A DNA stretch of 32,656 bases, from positions 92,356 through 125,011 of the forward strand of contig JAHDBA010000002.1 in NCBI GenBank assembly GCA_020630615.1. Direction: 5' to 3'. The stretch comes from Myxococcota bacterium (GTDB taxonomy: Bacteria; Myxococcota; UBA727; JAHDBA01). Position numbers and translations under genes: made by a program. The notes beneath the pieces are model-generated. The model saw only the letters and a program-made list of their open reading frames with translations, was not told the origin of the DNA and ran no database searches. This document shows, one piece after another, positions 1 through 8,494 of this stretch (its first letter is position 1; each line of letters opens with the position of its first letter).

Positions 1-2
1 GT

Positions 3-149
3 GATATGAGCGATTCGAGTGGTTCTGGTGTTATTGATGACCGTCTTGTCTCAGGTGGCTTTATCAGTTGCTCATCGGTAAAATCAACATCCTTTCTTTT
101 TGTTTTTGCTATGTTGATAGTGTGGCAAAGACGAACATACTTATCCTAA
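3..149 (+). CDS. C-terminal end of a surface protein with a MYXO-CTERM-like sorting signal (partial, runs off left edge)
   Basis: The frame is open from the left edge to a TAA at 147-149. The visible 48 residues have a polar stretch, then Gly-Gly at 54-59, Phe-Ile-Ser, a single Cys codon at 69-71, Ser-Ser, a hydrophobic segment of about 15 residues (codons 93-122) and a basic Gln-Arg-Arg end. This is the layout of a tripartite C-terminal sorting signal (short motif, membrane helix, basic tail). It matches the end of the large Cys-rich protein that stops at 4928: both read GG-x3-C-[AS]-S before the helix. In the MYXO-CTERM class, a myxosortase is thought to cut near the Cys and the product is lipid-anchored at the surface; applying that here is inference. 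The rest of the protein lies outside the window, so its function is unknown. A chance open frame is possible but unlikely given the match. Confidence 0.6.
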   Translation, partial: DMSDSSGSGVIDDRLVSGGFISCSSVKSTSFLFVFAMLIVWQRRTYLS

Positions 150-194
150 ATATACAGAAGAAGCGTAAAATAGAAGACAATAAAAATCCTTAGT

Positions 195-221
195 TTGACG
201 CTTTTAAGCGTGTTGTACTTT
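195..221 (+). promoter_or_regulatory. Weak promoter candidate with overlapping 14-bp palindrome
   Basis: The 194-base gap between the edge gene and the first barrel gene holds a TTGACG (195-200) and a TACTTT (216-221) separated by 15 bases, a poor spacing for a sigma-70 promoter. Between them sits a perfect short palindrome, ACGCTT-TT-AAGCGT (198-211), which could be an operator or a weak terminator stem for the upstream gene, though no T-run follows. Nothing else stands out in this gap. Confidence 0.2.
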
Positions 222-343
222 GTTTCAGAACGCTCACTCTCAAACTTTTAAGAAGAATTCGTAGGAATATTTGTTTTTTACGCTGATTCGGCATACTTTG
301 ACGCAATATCAAGGATTTATCCTTTGTACCCAAAAAGGTAAGT

Positions 344-2320
344 GTGATGAAAAAGTACTTTGTGCGACTGCAATCTTCGTCTCGAGCTATAGAAAACAGA
401 TTTTTGGTCTCTCAACTAAAAACGCGTCTGACTTTGATAGTCGGTGCAACTTCTTTAATAATGTCCTTGTCATTGAGTTCGCAAGAGACGACGCAAAGCG
501 AAGCGTTAGGGTATGTGGATGCTGAAACATTAAGACCTGCGCTGGACCGACACGGTATTATTGACGTTGAAGGCGGAAAAGTTTTAGAGCATTTGGATTT
601 TGATTTAGGCCTATGGCTTGGCTACTCGGATGACCCTTTGGTCTATTACAACCAAAGCAACAATGAGCTCAGTTCAAGAGAGCGCTCACTGGTTTCTCAA
701 CGTTTGGGTGCCAATTTACTCGCCAATATTGGTCTTCTTGACTGGCTTTCCCTTGGGATCGATGTTCCGGTAATTTTGTATCAAAATGGAGCCACGAATA
801 TTCCAGGGGTTCCAGTCGCGAATAACATTTCGAGTTTAAGTAGCGCAGGTCTTGGTGATATTCGCTTTACACCTAAGCTGCGACTCTTAAATGCAGAGCG
901 CCATGGCGTGAATCTTGCACTGCTTGGACATCTACGTGTCCCTTCAAATCTTCCCAAAGGGAATTGGTTTGGTGAGCCAGGCGTTCGTTTTGCTCCGACC
1001 TTTGCTCTATCGCGTTTTTACGATCGCATTGGTTTAAAGTGGGCAGCCAACATCGGTGTAAATCTCCGTAATCCTTTTCATGTTGAGTCGCTTGATGTGG
1101 GCCAAGACTTGGATCTTCGATTGGGCCTCTCCTATGCCTTTGATAAACTTGGGCTTCCTCTTCATGTTGACGTGAGCGGTCGTACAAGTTTTCAAGCCTG
1201 GCCGAATCCCTTTAGTGACGAATCCAAGTTTGAAAATGGCTCAGAGTGGAATGCTTTGGTAGGTTATAATATCTCGGATAAGTTTGATGTCTTTGTGGGT
1301 GGTGGAACGGGTATCGTAACAGGTGCCGGGATTCCGGATTATCGCGTTTTCGGTGGTCTCCGTTATTCTCGAACATCAAACAAAGATTTGGATGGTGATG
1401 GCGTACGCAATAAAGATGACCAATGTCCAGAAGCTGCTGAAGATATTGATGGATTCCAAGATGAGGATGGCTGTCCTGATGAAGACAATGATGGTGATGG
1501 TGTTTTAGATACCAATGATGTTTGTGCCGATAGTGTAGAAGATGCGGATGGGTTCAAAGATGAAGATGGTTGTCTTGATGCCGACAATGATGAAGATGGC
1601 ATTCTTGATGCTGAGGATAAGTGTCCATTGGTTGTGGGTCTCAAAGAACTTTCAGGTTGCCCGATGGCTGATAAGGATGGAGATGGTGTCGCAGACGATC
1701 AAGATCAATGCCCAGATGAGGCAGGCACACGTGAGCGATATGGCTGCCCGATTAAAGATCAAGATGGTGATGGTTTACTGGATGCCGATGATACCTGTCC
1801 TACTGAAGCGGGGCCCCGCATGTTTAAAGGTTGTCCGGATACGGATGGCGATGGGCTCCCAGACAACAGTGATAAATGCCCCAACGAGGCTGAGATTATT
1901 AATGGTGTTGAAGATGAAGATGGATGCCCTGATGAAGGTAAGACTCTCGTCAAACTTTCTGACAAAAAGATTGAGATCTTAGAATCGGTCTATTTCGAAA
2001 CCGGAAAATCAAAGATTAAAGAAGTGAGCTTCAATTTACTCAATCAAGTTTCGACTCTTCTAAGAGCCCACCCGGAGTTGAAAAAAATACGAGTTGAGGG
2101 CCACACAGACAGTGTGGGTAGTGATGCGAAGAACATGTCACTTTCTCAGGCGCGCGCAGAAGCAGTTCAACAATATCTTGTTGATCATGGGGTCAGCCCA
2201 CTTCGACTAAAAGCTCAAGGTTTTGGTGAAACACAACCCATTGATGACAATGCAACCAAGGCAGGGCGCAGTAAAAATAGGCGTGTTAATTTTGTCGTTA
2301 CGGAACAAAACACAAACTAA
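344..2320 (+). CDS. Outer-membrane beta-barrel protein with TSP3 repeats and C-terminal OmpA peptidoglycan-binding domain
   Basis: A 658-residue envelope protein in three parts. After a signal-like hydrophobic stretch (about residues 27-46), residues 60-345 form a probable outer-membrane barrel with alternating aromatic and polar strands and a repeated Leu-Gly-Asp-Ile-Arg type strand. Residues 346-540 hold about seven thrombospondin type 3 type calcium-binding repeats (D-x-D-x-D-G-x-x-D, each with a Cys-Pro). The last 110 residues are an OmpA-like domain with GHTDSVGS, L-S-x-x-R-A and the N-R-R-V end that bind diaminopimelate in peptidoglycan. The likely role is a calcium-stiffened stalk tying an outer-membrane channel to the wall. 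The start is GTG 344 or ATG 347; the long N-region before the hydrophobic core leaves TTG 404 possible. It is paralogous in its barrel to the protein at 5002-6432. A terminator follows at 2352. Confidence 0.85.
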   Translation: MMKKYFVRLQSSSRAIENRFLVSQLKTRLTLIVGATSLIMSLSLSSQETTQSEALGYVDAETLRPALDRHGIIDVEGGKVLEHLDFDLGLWLGYSDDPLVYYNQSNNELSSRERSLVSQRLGANLLANIGLLDWLSLGIDVPVILYQNGATNIPGVPVANNISSLSSAGLGDIRFTPKLRLLNAERHGVNLALLGHLRVPSNLPKGNWFGEPGVRFAPTFALSRFYDRIGLKWAANIGVNLRNPFHVESLDVGQDLDLRLGLSYAFDKLGLPLHVDVSGRTSFQAWPNPFSDESKFENGSEWNALVGYNISDKFDVFVGGGTGIVTGAGIPDYRVFGGLRYSRTSNKDLDGDGVRNKDDQCPEAAEDIDGFQDEDGCPDEDNDGDGVLDTNDVCADSVEDADGFKDEDGCLDADNDEDGILDAEDKCPLVVGLKELSGCPMADKDGDGVADDQDQCPDEAGTRERYGCPIKDQDGDGLLDADDTCPTEAGPRMFKGCPDTDGDGLPDNSDKCPNEAEIINGVEDEDGCPDEGKTLVKLSDKKIEILESVYFETGKSKIKEVSFNLLNQVSTLLRAHPELKKIRVEGHTDSVGSDAKNMSLSQARAEAVQQYLVDHGVSPLRLKAQGFGETQPIDDNATKAGRSKNRRVNFVVTEQNTN

Positions 2321-2351
2321 GATACTACACTGATTTTCTACGGATAAAAGT

Positions 2352-2384
2352 GGGCGGCGATTGTGATTTCGCTGCCCTTTGTTT
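2352..2384 (+). terminator. Intrinsic terminator after the barrel-TSP3-OmpA gene
   Basis: A 9-bp stem, GGGCGGCGA (2352-2360) with TCGCTGCCC (2369-2377), contains one G-U pair and has an 8-base loop. It is followed by TTTGTTT. It lies 32 bases after the stop codon, so the next gene probably has its own promoter or relies on readthrough. Confidence 0.7.
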
Positions 2385-2439
2385 AAGCTGAAAACCTAAC
2401 TTTTTGCCTTTTAGGACGCGCCATTGAAATGGTGTCTTC

Positions 2440-2443
2440 GGAG
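2440..2443 (+). promoter_or_regulatory. Ribosome binding site GGAG deciding the start of the Cys-rich surface protein
   Basis: GGAG at 2440-2443 is 4 bases from ATG 2448 and 7 bases from ATG 2451. This favours 2451 over the upstream TTG 2424, which has no such site. Confidence 0.5.
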
Positions 2444-2450
2444 AATAATG

Positions 2451-4928
2451 ATGAGCCAATCAATCAATGTATGTAAGACCAAAAGCATCCTTGCTGCGGC
2501 CGCTTTGACTTTTTCGCTTTTAACTCTTGGGTTACAAGCCCACGCACAGTGTGGGAACGGCATCTTGGATGCCGGTGAACAATGTGATGACTGGCGAGCG
2601 AGCGCTGTAGCACTAGGTGAGACTGCCACGTTCAATGGTTGTGATGGCAGCTGTACGGTTGAGCCAGGCTTTATCTGTAATGCAGAGTTACCGAGCCCGA
2701 TGATCAATACTTCATTTGAAGATTCTCCGGCTGCAGTTTCTTCCGTACCGATTGGTTTTACCGCGATTCGGAATAGTGTTGATATTATCGATGTGAATGA
2801 TGGTAACCATGCAGGTTGGACTGCTGTAGACGGTGGTCATATTCTGGACTTGCACGGGGAAGGTGGGAGTGACCTTAATGGAATGATCGCTGCAGAGTTG
2901 CAAACACGTGCTGGAGATACCTATAGTGTATGGTGGTGGCATGCACGCGCCTTAAGTGCATCCGGGCAGCGCGAATATGAAGTCAAAGCAATGGACATGG
3001 TCGCGAATGGCTATGCGAGTGCCTCGGATCTTAGTGAAGCGGACGCAAATGATAGTGCCAATCTTCTCGGTTTTCGAAACTCAAGTTTTGTGATTGGGGC
3101 TTTTGATGCGGACAATGTAATCGAGACAGACGGGTGGGATCTAAAGCAGTTTCGGTTTACCGCAGAGTCGAATCGTACCCTTCTTATTTTCAACTCATTG
3201 AGTTCACCCTCTGAAGAGGAAGGTGCGCTCATTGATGATATTATCGTCGCAGGTGGCTGTCTCAACGGTGTGATTTGCGGTGATGGCTCGACCGATGCAC
3301 CTCTAGAAGGTTGCGATGAGGGTTTGACATGTGCTGACGGAAGCGCATGCCCTACTCTCAACACGTCATGTGCAAGTGACGCTTCAAACTGTGAAGTTCG
3401 TGACAGTGCAACTTGCAGTGCTGAATGTAAGATTCCAACGGGTCAGGGTATATGTGCAAATGGTGCGCAATGTGCAAGCGGCTTTTGTGATGCCAGCCTT
3501 GGTCTATGTGGCGCCTGCGGTAATGGCGTTATCGATGGTAGCGAAGGGTGTGACGACGGTGCCAATACTGCGGGTGACGGATGCAATGAAGTATGCCAAA
3601 TCGAAGATGGTTTTGCATGTTCGGATAATGCTGGCTGTGCAAGCGGGTTTTGTAATGCCCTCACCAATTTATGTGATCGCTGTGGCAATGGCGTTCGCGA
3701 CACGGGCGAAGGATGCGACGATGGCAATGATGTGAATGGAGACGGTTGTTCCACCACGTGCTTGATAGAAGAGGGTAATGTTGGGTGTGGTGATAACACA
3801 GAATGTGCGAACGGCTTTTGTGATCTGACATCGGCACTTTGCACCAATTGTGGCAATGGTAGTGTTGATGTTGGGGAGGCCTGTGATTATGATCCCCTGA
3901 CTTCTGCGAGTACCGGTTGCTTGGCTAACTGCCTGCTTGCGAACAATATTGTGTGCACTACCCATGACGATTGCAACAGTGGGCTTTGTCGTCCATCTTT
4001 GAGTGACCCGGGAAGTCAAGTTTGTGCTTCATGCGGAAACGGTACGGCCGATGCCGGCGAAGCTTGTGACGATGGAAATATTGACTCCGGTGATGGTTGT
4101 AGTACCGCTTGTGAAATAGAGGGTTGTGGTAATGGCCGACTCGACTTTGGTGAAAGTTGTGATGATGGTAACCAAGAGCCTTTCGATGGTTGTGCCACAA
4201 ATTGCATTGTTGAAGAGGGTTGGACATGTGCGCTCAACGGTGATGGGGCATGGGTGTGTGAACCGACAGAGTGTGGTGATGGTATCGTTGCAGTTGGTGG
4301 TGAGACATGTGATGATGGGCCAACCTGTGAAGATCGAGCACACTGTGATCTCGCAAATCCGTGTATTGATGGTTCAACTTGCGAAGTGCGCTCTGGCGAT
4401 GGCTGTTCGGATTCATGCAACGAAGAGACAGGATGGACATGTCGCGAAGTGAATGATGAGCCATCGGAGTGCTTCCCGAGCGCTTGTGGAGATGGCTTTA
4501 TTGCCAGCGCAGAAGAATGTGACGATGGCAACATCGAGGTGGGCGATGGTTGTGACTCAAGGTGCAACAATGAATACGGTTGGGTTTGTATTGGCGAGCC
4601 TTCGATGTGTGAGCTGCGCTTAGTCTGTGGTAATGGAATCTTAGAGGCTCTCGGTGATGATGCTGAGCTTTGTGATGACGGTAACCTTGTAGACGGAGAT
4701 GGCTGTTCATCGACATGCGAAACAGAGGCAGAATATGAATGTCGGGGTCGTGTTCCCTCCGTTTGTTCTTTTATTGATGAGAACCCGGATGACAACGATG
4801 AAATTGATTCACGAAGTCTTTATCAAATTGCGGGTGGTCGCGTCGACTGTGCCTCAGTACCGACAATGACATTTTCACTAATGCTTGGGTCCTTAGCCCT
4901 CCTTCTTGTACGACGACGACGCTCCTAG
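2451..4928 (+). CDS. Large Cys-rich DUF4215-repeat surface protein with a MYXO-CTERM-like C-terminal sorting signal
   Basis: A roughly 825-residue secreted protein. From ATG 2451 there is a clear signal peptide ending Ala-His-Ala before Gln-Cys-Gly. The body has about ten repeats starting CGNG or CGDG and continuing to C-D-D-G-N-x-x-x-x-D-G-C, the DUF4215/myxococcus Cys-rich repeat family. Some are separated by a second Cys motif, C-x-S-G-F-C-D. After the first repeat, roughly residues 70-265 form a non-Cys, Trp-rich jelly-roll-like insert resembling choice-of-anchor C/DUF642 domains (N-x-S-F-E start, G-x-x-L-D-L-x-G, A-L-I-D-D-I-I-V end). The C-terminus has Gly-Gly (4833-4838), a lone Cys (4848-4850), a helix and four Arg, a sorting signal like the one at the left edge. 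The ligand is unknown; adhesion or glycan binding is an inference. TTG 2424 is an alternative start. Confidence 0.85.
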   Translation: MSQSINVCKTKSILAAAALTFSLLTLGLQAHAQCGNGILDAGEQCDDWRASAVALGETATFNGCDGSCTVEPGFICNAELPSPMINTSFEDSPAAVSSVPIGFTAIRNSVDIIDVNDGNHAGWTAVDGGHILDLHGEGGSDLNGMIAAELQTRAGDTYSVWWWHARALSASGQREYEVKAMDMVANGYASASDLSEADANDSANLLGFRNSSFVIGAFDADNVIETDGWDLKQFRFTAESNRTLLIFNSLSSPSEEEGALIDDIIVAGGCLNGVICGDGSTDAPLEGCDEGLTCADGSACPTLNTSCASDASNCEVRDSATCSAECKIPTGQGICANGAQCASGFCDASLGLCGACGNGVIDGSEGCDDGANTAGDGCNEVCQIEDGFACSDNAGCASGFCNALTNLCDRCGNGVRDTGEGCDDGNDVNGDGCSTTCLIEEGNVGCGDNTECANGFCDLTSALCTNCGNGSVDVGEACDYDPLTSASTGCLANCLLANNIVCTTHDDCNSGLCRPSLSDPGSQVCASCGNGTADAGEACDDGNIDSGDGCSTACEIEGCGNGRLDFGESCDDGNQEPFDGCATNCIVEEGWTCALNGDGAWVCEPTECGDGIVAVGGETCDDGPTCEDRAHCDLANPCIDGSTCEVRSGDGCSDSCNEETGWTCREVNDEPSECFPSACGDGFIASAEECDDGNIEVGDGCDSRCNNEYGWVCIGEPSMCELRLVCGNGILEALGDDAELCDDGNLVDGDGCSSTCETEAEYECRGRVPSVCSFIDENPDDNDEIDSRSLYQIAGGRVDCASVPTMTFSLMLGSLALLLVRRRRS
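4833..4925 (+). other. MYXO-CTERM-like sorting signal (GG-x3-C-A-S, helix, RRRR)
   Basis: The signal is Gly-Gly, three residues, Cys, Ala-Ser, then a hydrophobic helix of about 18 residues and an Arg-Arg-Arg-Arg-Ser end. The Cys-rich body is otherwise disulfide-paired, so a lone Cys just before a membrane helix and basic tail fits a processing site. The edge signal (54-134) has the same spacing. Confidence 0.6.
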
Positions 4929-5001
4929 TCTTTCAATCCAGGAGGGTCTTTCTTTCGATCCTTCCTTGAGCTTCTGAGAGCCTTCCTGGTATCCTTCACT
5001 T

Positions 5002-6432
5002 GTGACTGCACGAACTACAAGAAGAAAATCACCAAGCGCCCCAAACCACTCTTGTGTTGTTGTTGTATCTCTGTTTATAGCGCTGACCCTTTGGTCGTGT
5101 TCTGTACTCGCGGAAGATCCACCTGCATTGAATGTTGAGCAGTATACACCTGCATTCGATCGTCAAAGCATTCATGGGGTTGAGTCTGCAAATGTAGGTG
5201 AACACTTAAACTTCGATGTCTTTCTTGAAGCAGGCTATGCACACAACCCTTTGAAAACCTTTCTTTCGAACGACAACAGTCGTGTCAATCGACTTGTTGC
5301 GTCACGTATCAATGCATGGCTTGGTGCGTCGTTGAGTCTTGCAGACTGGGTCCAGGTGGGTTTAACGATACCCGCCGTTCTCTATCAAAACGACGCTATT
5401 GGAAGCAGTGGAACAAGTTTTATTCATCAAATAAGCGCCCTTGGACTGGGTGACATTCGTTTGATGACAAAGGTAAGACTGCTGCGACAAGAAGATCGAA
5501 AGGTCAACCTCGCACTGAACTTCGCCTTGCAAGGGGCAAGTAACTTTCCAAGAAACAACTATTCTGGTGAGTCTCTAATTATTGGTGAACCAAGCCTCCT
5601 ATTGAGTAAGCAAACATCATCCTATGCGTTTATTACACAACTGGGTGCACGTTTGCGGCCGAGCTACCAAGTTGATAATATAAGCGTAGGCCAAGAAGCA
5701 TTCGCAGGTCTTGCCTTTGCGTACCGCTTTCATTCAAAAGAGATACCCTTGGCGATCGAAGCGAGCACCAATCTTCGAGCGCAGTTTTCCCCGAACCTAT
5801 TTGTGGAAAACGACTTCGCTGAAGTCGTAGAAGCTTTAGTAGGCTTGCGTTACGACTTTACGCCAAAGGTGTCGCTGAGAGCGTATGGTGGTGTTGGAAT
5901 AATTGCTGGCTTGGGCGTTCCGGATTGGCGTTTCAATCTGGGCTTACGCTATGCAGGCGGGGCCAAGAAAGATTCTGATGGCGATGGGGTCAGCGATGAG
6001 CAGGATCTGTGCCCGAATGAGAACGAAGATCGTGATGAGTATGAAGATGAAGACGGTTGTCCGGACTCGGACAATGACGAAGATGGTGTCTTGGATGATG
6101 AAGACCCTTGCCCGGATACTCCAGGCAATGATGTCGATGGCTATGAAGATTGTAACGCCGACGATAAAGGGGATGATTACGATGAGGACCAGCCTGGTGA
6201 CTCGATTCAAAATGAAGACTTTGACGAAGAGGACGTAGAAGACAACACCTTAATGGGTACACAACCTGACGATGACCAAGATGGTATTGCTGATGCCGAT
6301 GATGCATGTCCTTTTGAGCCAGGCCCATTAAATACTGCAGGGTGCCCGGACGCCGACGCTGACGGTATTGCAGATGAGGACGACGAATGCCCGCAAGAAG
6401 CTGGAACTGAGAACAATGATGGGTGTCCATAG
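5002..6432 (+). CDS. Outer-membrane beta-barrel protein with TSP3 repeats, no OmpA domain
   Basis: A 476-residue paralogue of the barrel protein at 344-2320. From GTG 5002 there is a signal peptide (hydrophobic core about residues 20-36, cut after Val-Leu-Ala). A barrel of about 280 residues follows, sharing landmarks with the paralogue: an F/L-D-R start, E-H-L-x-F-D, L-G-D-I-R and a G-G-x-G-I-x-x-G-x-G-x-P-D hairpin. TSP3-type calcium repeats then run to the C-terminus, interrupted around residues 385-420 by a very acidic Asp/Glu stretch. Unlike its paralogue it stops inside a TSP3 repeat and has no peptidoglycan-binding domain, so it should project but not be anchored to the wall. No good ribosome binding site is visible before 5002, yet no other start gives the signal peptide. 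It lies 73 bases after the Cys-rich surface gene and may be co-transcribed with it. Confidence 0.8.
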   Translation: MTARTTRRKSPSAPNHSCVVVVSLFIALTLWSCSVLAEDPPALNVEQYTPAFDRQSIHGVESANVGEHLNFDVFLEAGYAHNPLKTFLSNDNSRVNRLVASRINAWLGASLSLADWVQVGLTIPAVLYQNDAIGSSGTSFIHQISALGLGDIRLMTKVRLLRQEDRKVNLALNFALQGASNFPRNNYSGESLIIGEPSLLLSKQTSSYAFITQLGARLRPSYQVDNISVGQEAFAGLAFAYRFHSKEIPLAIEASTNLRAQFSPNLFVENDFAEVVEALVGLRYDFTPKVSLRAYGGVGIIAGLGVPDWRFNLGLRYAGGAKKDSDGDGVSDEQDLCPNENEDRDEYEDEDGCPDSDNDEDGVLDDEDPCPDTPGNDVDGYEDCNADDKGDDYDEDQPGDSIQNEDFDEEDVEDNTLMGTQPDDDQDGIADADDACPFEPGPLNTAGCPDADADGIADEDDECPQEAGTENNDGCP

Positions 6433-6532
6433 TTTGTTTTCGAAAGAGCGCAACTCAAAGTTTTGGCCATGTGTTTCTGCCATCGAACCCATTTTGATTG
6501 GTTGAACGAATTAAACTTGCTAAGCTTGCCGA

Positions 6533-7240
6533 GTGAATAACGAGACCCAAGACTCAAAAAAAGAAGAGCGCAAGAGTACGTCCATCCCTAGGGATGACAA
6601 TCAAGTTTTAAACAAACATCGTCCGCAAAATATTCTTTATTCAAAGCGTCAATGGATTGTTCCACAATCATGGAAGACTTCTTTTGTCGTGTTTGCACTG
6701 ATACTTTTAGCCTCACTCATAGGATACTCTGTAGAAAAACGCACAACAATGCAGCGTCTTGCGATGGACAGCGTTCTTGAGCCGATTGCGCTTCAAGGGG
6801 AGTTGGACCTTGAAATGAAATTTACTTCTCTTCAAGACGATCAGCAGCAGAGTTTTACGAACTTCAAAGGGCAGTGGGTTTTCCTAAATCTTTGGGCAAC
6901 ATGGTGCCCGCCCTGTCGTGATGAAATGCCAGCGCTCGAAATGTTGCAACGACGCCTGGGGAGTCAACTCAAGATTGTTGCGTTGTCTGTCGATGAAGAC
7001 GTGAGTGAAGTGTCTCGTTTCTTTGGTGATGATGCGGCCAGTTTTGAAGTATGGCTCGACCCAGAAAGGCACGTTTCGAAAACGTTGGGAGTCACCAAAT
7101 TCCCTGAGAGCTTTCTGATCAACCCTGAAGGAAAAATCGTAGCACAATATGTAGGCCCCAAAGATTGGTACAGTGTTGGCAGCGTAGCTTACTTCGAGGG
7201 TGTTACCAATAGAACTCGCACCCCCACGCCAAACCTCTAA
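6533..7240 (+). CDS. Membrane-anchored TlpA/ResA-like thioredoxin
   Basis: A 235-residue protein with a charged N-terminal tail, one membrane helix (about residues 48-65) and a periplasmic thioredoxin fold of the TlpA/ResA/redoxin group. The active site is W-C-P-P-C (Cys125 and Cys128) in the strand-helix context N-L-W-A-T-W-C-P-P-C-R-D-E-M-P. A Phe-Pro at the cis-proline position follows near the end of the fold. Such proteins exchange disulfides in the periplasm, commonly reducing cytochrome c maturation proteins or secreted substrates. Here it directly follows genes for very Cys-rich secreted proteins, so a role in their disulfide handling is plausible; that is inference from position. The start is GTG 6533; the next Met (residue 73) lies after the membrane helix, so the early start is needed for anchoring. 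Confidence 0.85.
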   Translation: MNNETQDSKKEERKSTSIPRDDNQVLNKHRPQNILYSKRQWIVPQSWKTSFVVFALILLASLIGYSVEKRTTMQRLAMDSVLEPIALQGELDLEMKFTSLQDDQQQSFTNFKGQWVFLNLWATWCPPCRDEMPALEMLQRRLGSQLKIVALSVDEDVSEVSRFFGDDAASFEVWLDPERHVSKTLGVTKFPESFLINPEGKIVAQYVGPKDWYSVGSVAYFEGVTNRTRTPTPNL

Positions 7241-7297
7241 GTATGCAAATCGAAGTCTATTGCGTTGAGCTTCAAGCGCTTTAGAGCGTGCCAGTAT

Positions 7298-8464
7298 TTA
7301 GAGTGTTTTGAGTTGAGTATCCGCAAGGACAAAGGCATCGTATCGGCTCATCACTTTTGAAAGATGTTTAATCACCTCCTTGCTGCGACATCGACCGTGC
7401 TTCGCATTTTTATAGTATTGAGGGTCATCCAAATATTCAATCGCGCGTTCAACATTCCCAAACCAGCGTTCTGGGTTCAAATTTAATTCCCTCGCGAGTA
7501 CACGGGCGTCAAAGACATGTGCAAGACCCACGTTATATGCCGCCAGTGCCAAGCGGACTTGATCGCGATGGCGAATCGATTTCGAGTTAAACTTCCCCAT
7601 TAAATTTTTGAGATATTGCGCAGCACCCAGCGCGGCTTGATAAGGGTCGAGTGGGTCTCTAACGCCAAGAGACTTTGCAGTTTTTGGCATCATTTGCATG
7701 ATACCGAGGGCGCCATCTTTTGAGCGGACCTTTGGGTTAAATCCACTTTCATGAAAGCTCATGGCCGCCAAAAGCCGCCAATCAATATTGGTGGCCTCCG
7801 CTACCCTTTTAAAAACATCATCGTAGGGTGAAATACGATCGTTAGAGCTTTTCACTTTGTCATGTTGGTTAAATCCCAAAACTGCCAAAAGACCACTCCG
7901 TTTAGACGAGTGCATCCAACGTGTGACATCCTTCTTCAAAGCTATATTTTGCGTGTGTGTCGAATAGCAAACCCGATGTTTTCTAAAATAAATGCGTAGT
8001 ACCTTCGGCGCTTTATCGCATGAAGAGCTCAGGATGAGGTCAAAAGCCCCCTTTTTAAGTCCCTCATGAAGTAAGAACATTGAATCCCGAAGATAGTACT
8101 CCACCCTTAGCCTATGGCTTTTGGCGTAGGCATTTCCGATCAATGTTGCCAGACCAAAAATATGGCCATCGCTAATATTAAAGTCTTCCCGAGAGCTGAG
8201 CATCCCGATACGAATAACTTCACGCGTCTTGATATCATGAAGATCTGCATGATAGCTCAATGCTTTGTGTGACTGAAGACTGTCTGAAAAGTGAGCATCC
8301 ACATCAAACTTAGCTGAATCGAGCTCTGACTCAAGGTCTGAAATCTCGAGTGCATAAAGCCCTGTACTGGAAGCGGCTAAGAGAATCAGCGCAAAATTAT
8401 AGAACAACCCCTTCAGTGAGCATGAAACTGCGCTTGAGATGATATTCGTAGTGATCCCTATCAT
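7298..8464 (-). CDS. MltF-like membrane-bound lytic transglycosylase with a short N-terminal substrate-binding-like domain
   Basis: A protein of about 388 residues exported by an N-terminal hydrophobic segment (L-x-G-L-F-Y-N-F-A-L-I-L-L-A). The C-terminal half is an SLT/lysozyme-like domain that cleaves the MurNAc-GlcNAc bond of peptidoglycan. It has the catalytic Glu in H-E-S-G-F (codon 7748-7750), then G-A-L-G-I-M-Q-M-M-P and A-A-Y-N-V-G. The middle third looks like part of a periplasmic solute-binding (bac_3) domain, as in MltF, but spans only about 110 residues where MltF has roughly twice that. A regulatory muropeptide-sensing role is known for the full MltF domain; whether this short form binds anything is unknown. 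ATG 8464 is taken as start; TTG 8500 in the same frame is an alternative, and neither has a clear ribosome binding site. The gene is convergent with the thioredoxin gene. Confidence 0.85.
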   Translation of the reverse strand: MIGITTNIISSAVSCSLKGLFYNFALILLAASSTGLYALEISDLESELDSAKFDVDAHFSDSLQSHKALSYHADLHDIKTREVIRIGMLSSREDFNISDGHIFGLATLIGNAYAKSHRLRVEYYLRDSMFLLHEGLKKGAFDLILSSSCDKAPKVLRIYFRKHRVCYSTHTQNIALKKDVTRWMHSSKRSGLLAVLGFNQHDKVKSSNDRISPYDDVFKRVAEATNIDWRLLAAMSFHESGFNPKVRSKDGALGIMQMMPKTAKSLGVRDPLDPYQAALGAAQYLKNLMGKFNSKSIRHRDQVRLALAAYNVGLAHVFDARVLARELNLNPERWFGNVERAIEYLDDPQYYKNAKHGRCRSKEVIKHLSKVMSRYDAFVLADTQLKTL

Positions 8465-8494
8465 TAAAAAAAAGAATAGACCATCGATGGTTTC

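Noticed and set aside
4016..4795. 259-residue minus-strand open frame opposite the DUF4215 gene
   Set aside because: Its Ser/Pro-rich repetitive sequence is the antisense reading of the repeated Cys/Asp/Gly codons; no signal, motif or ribosome site.
4939..4989. Possible stem CCAGGAGGG with CCTTCCTGG after the large surface gene
   Set aside because: Arms are 33 bases apart with mismatches and there is no T-run, so a terminator call is not supported.
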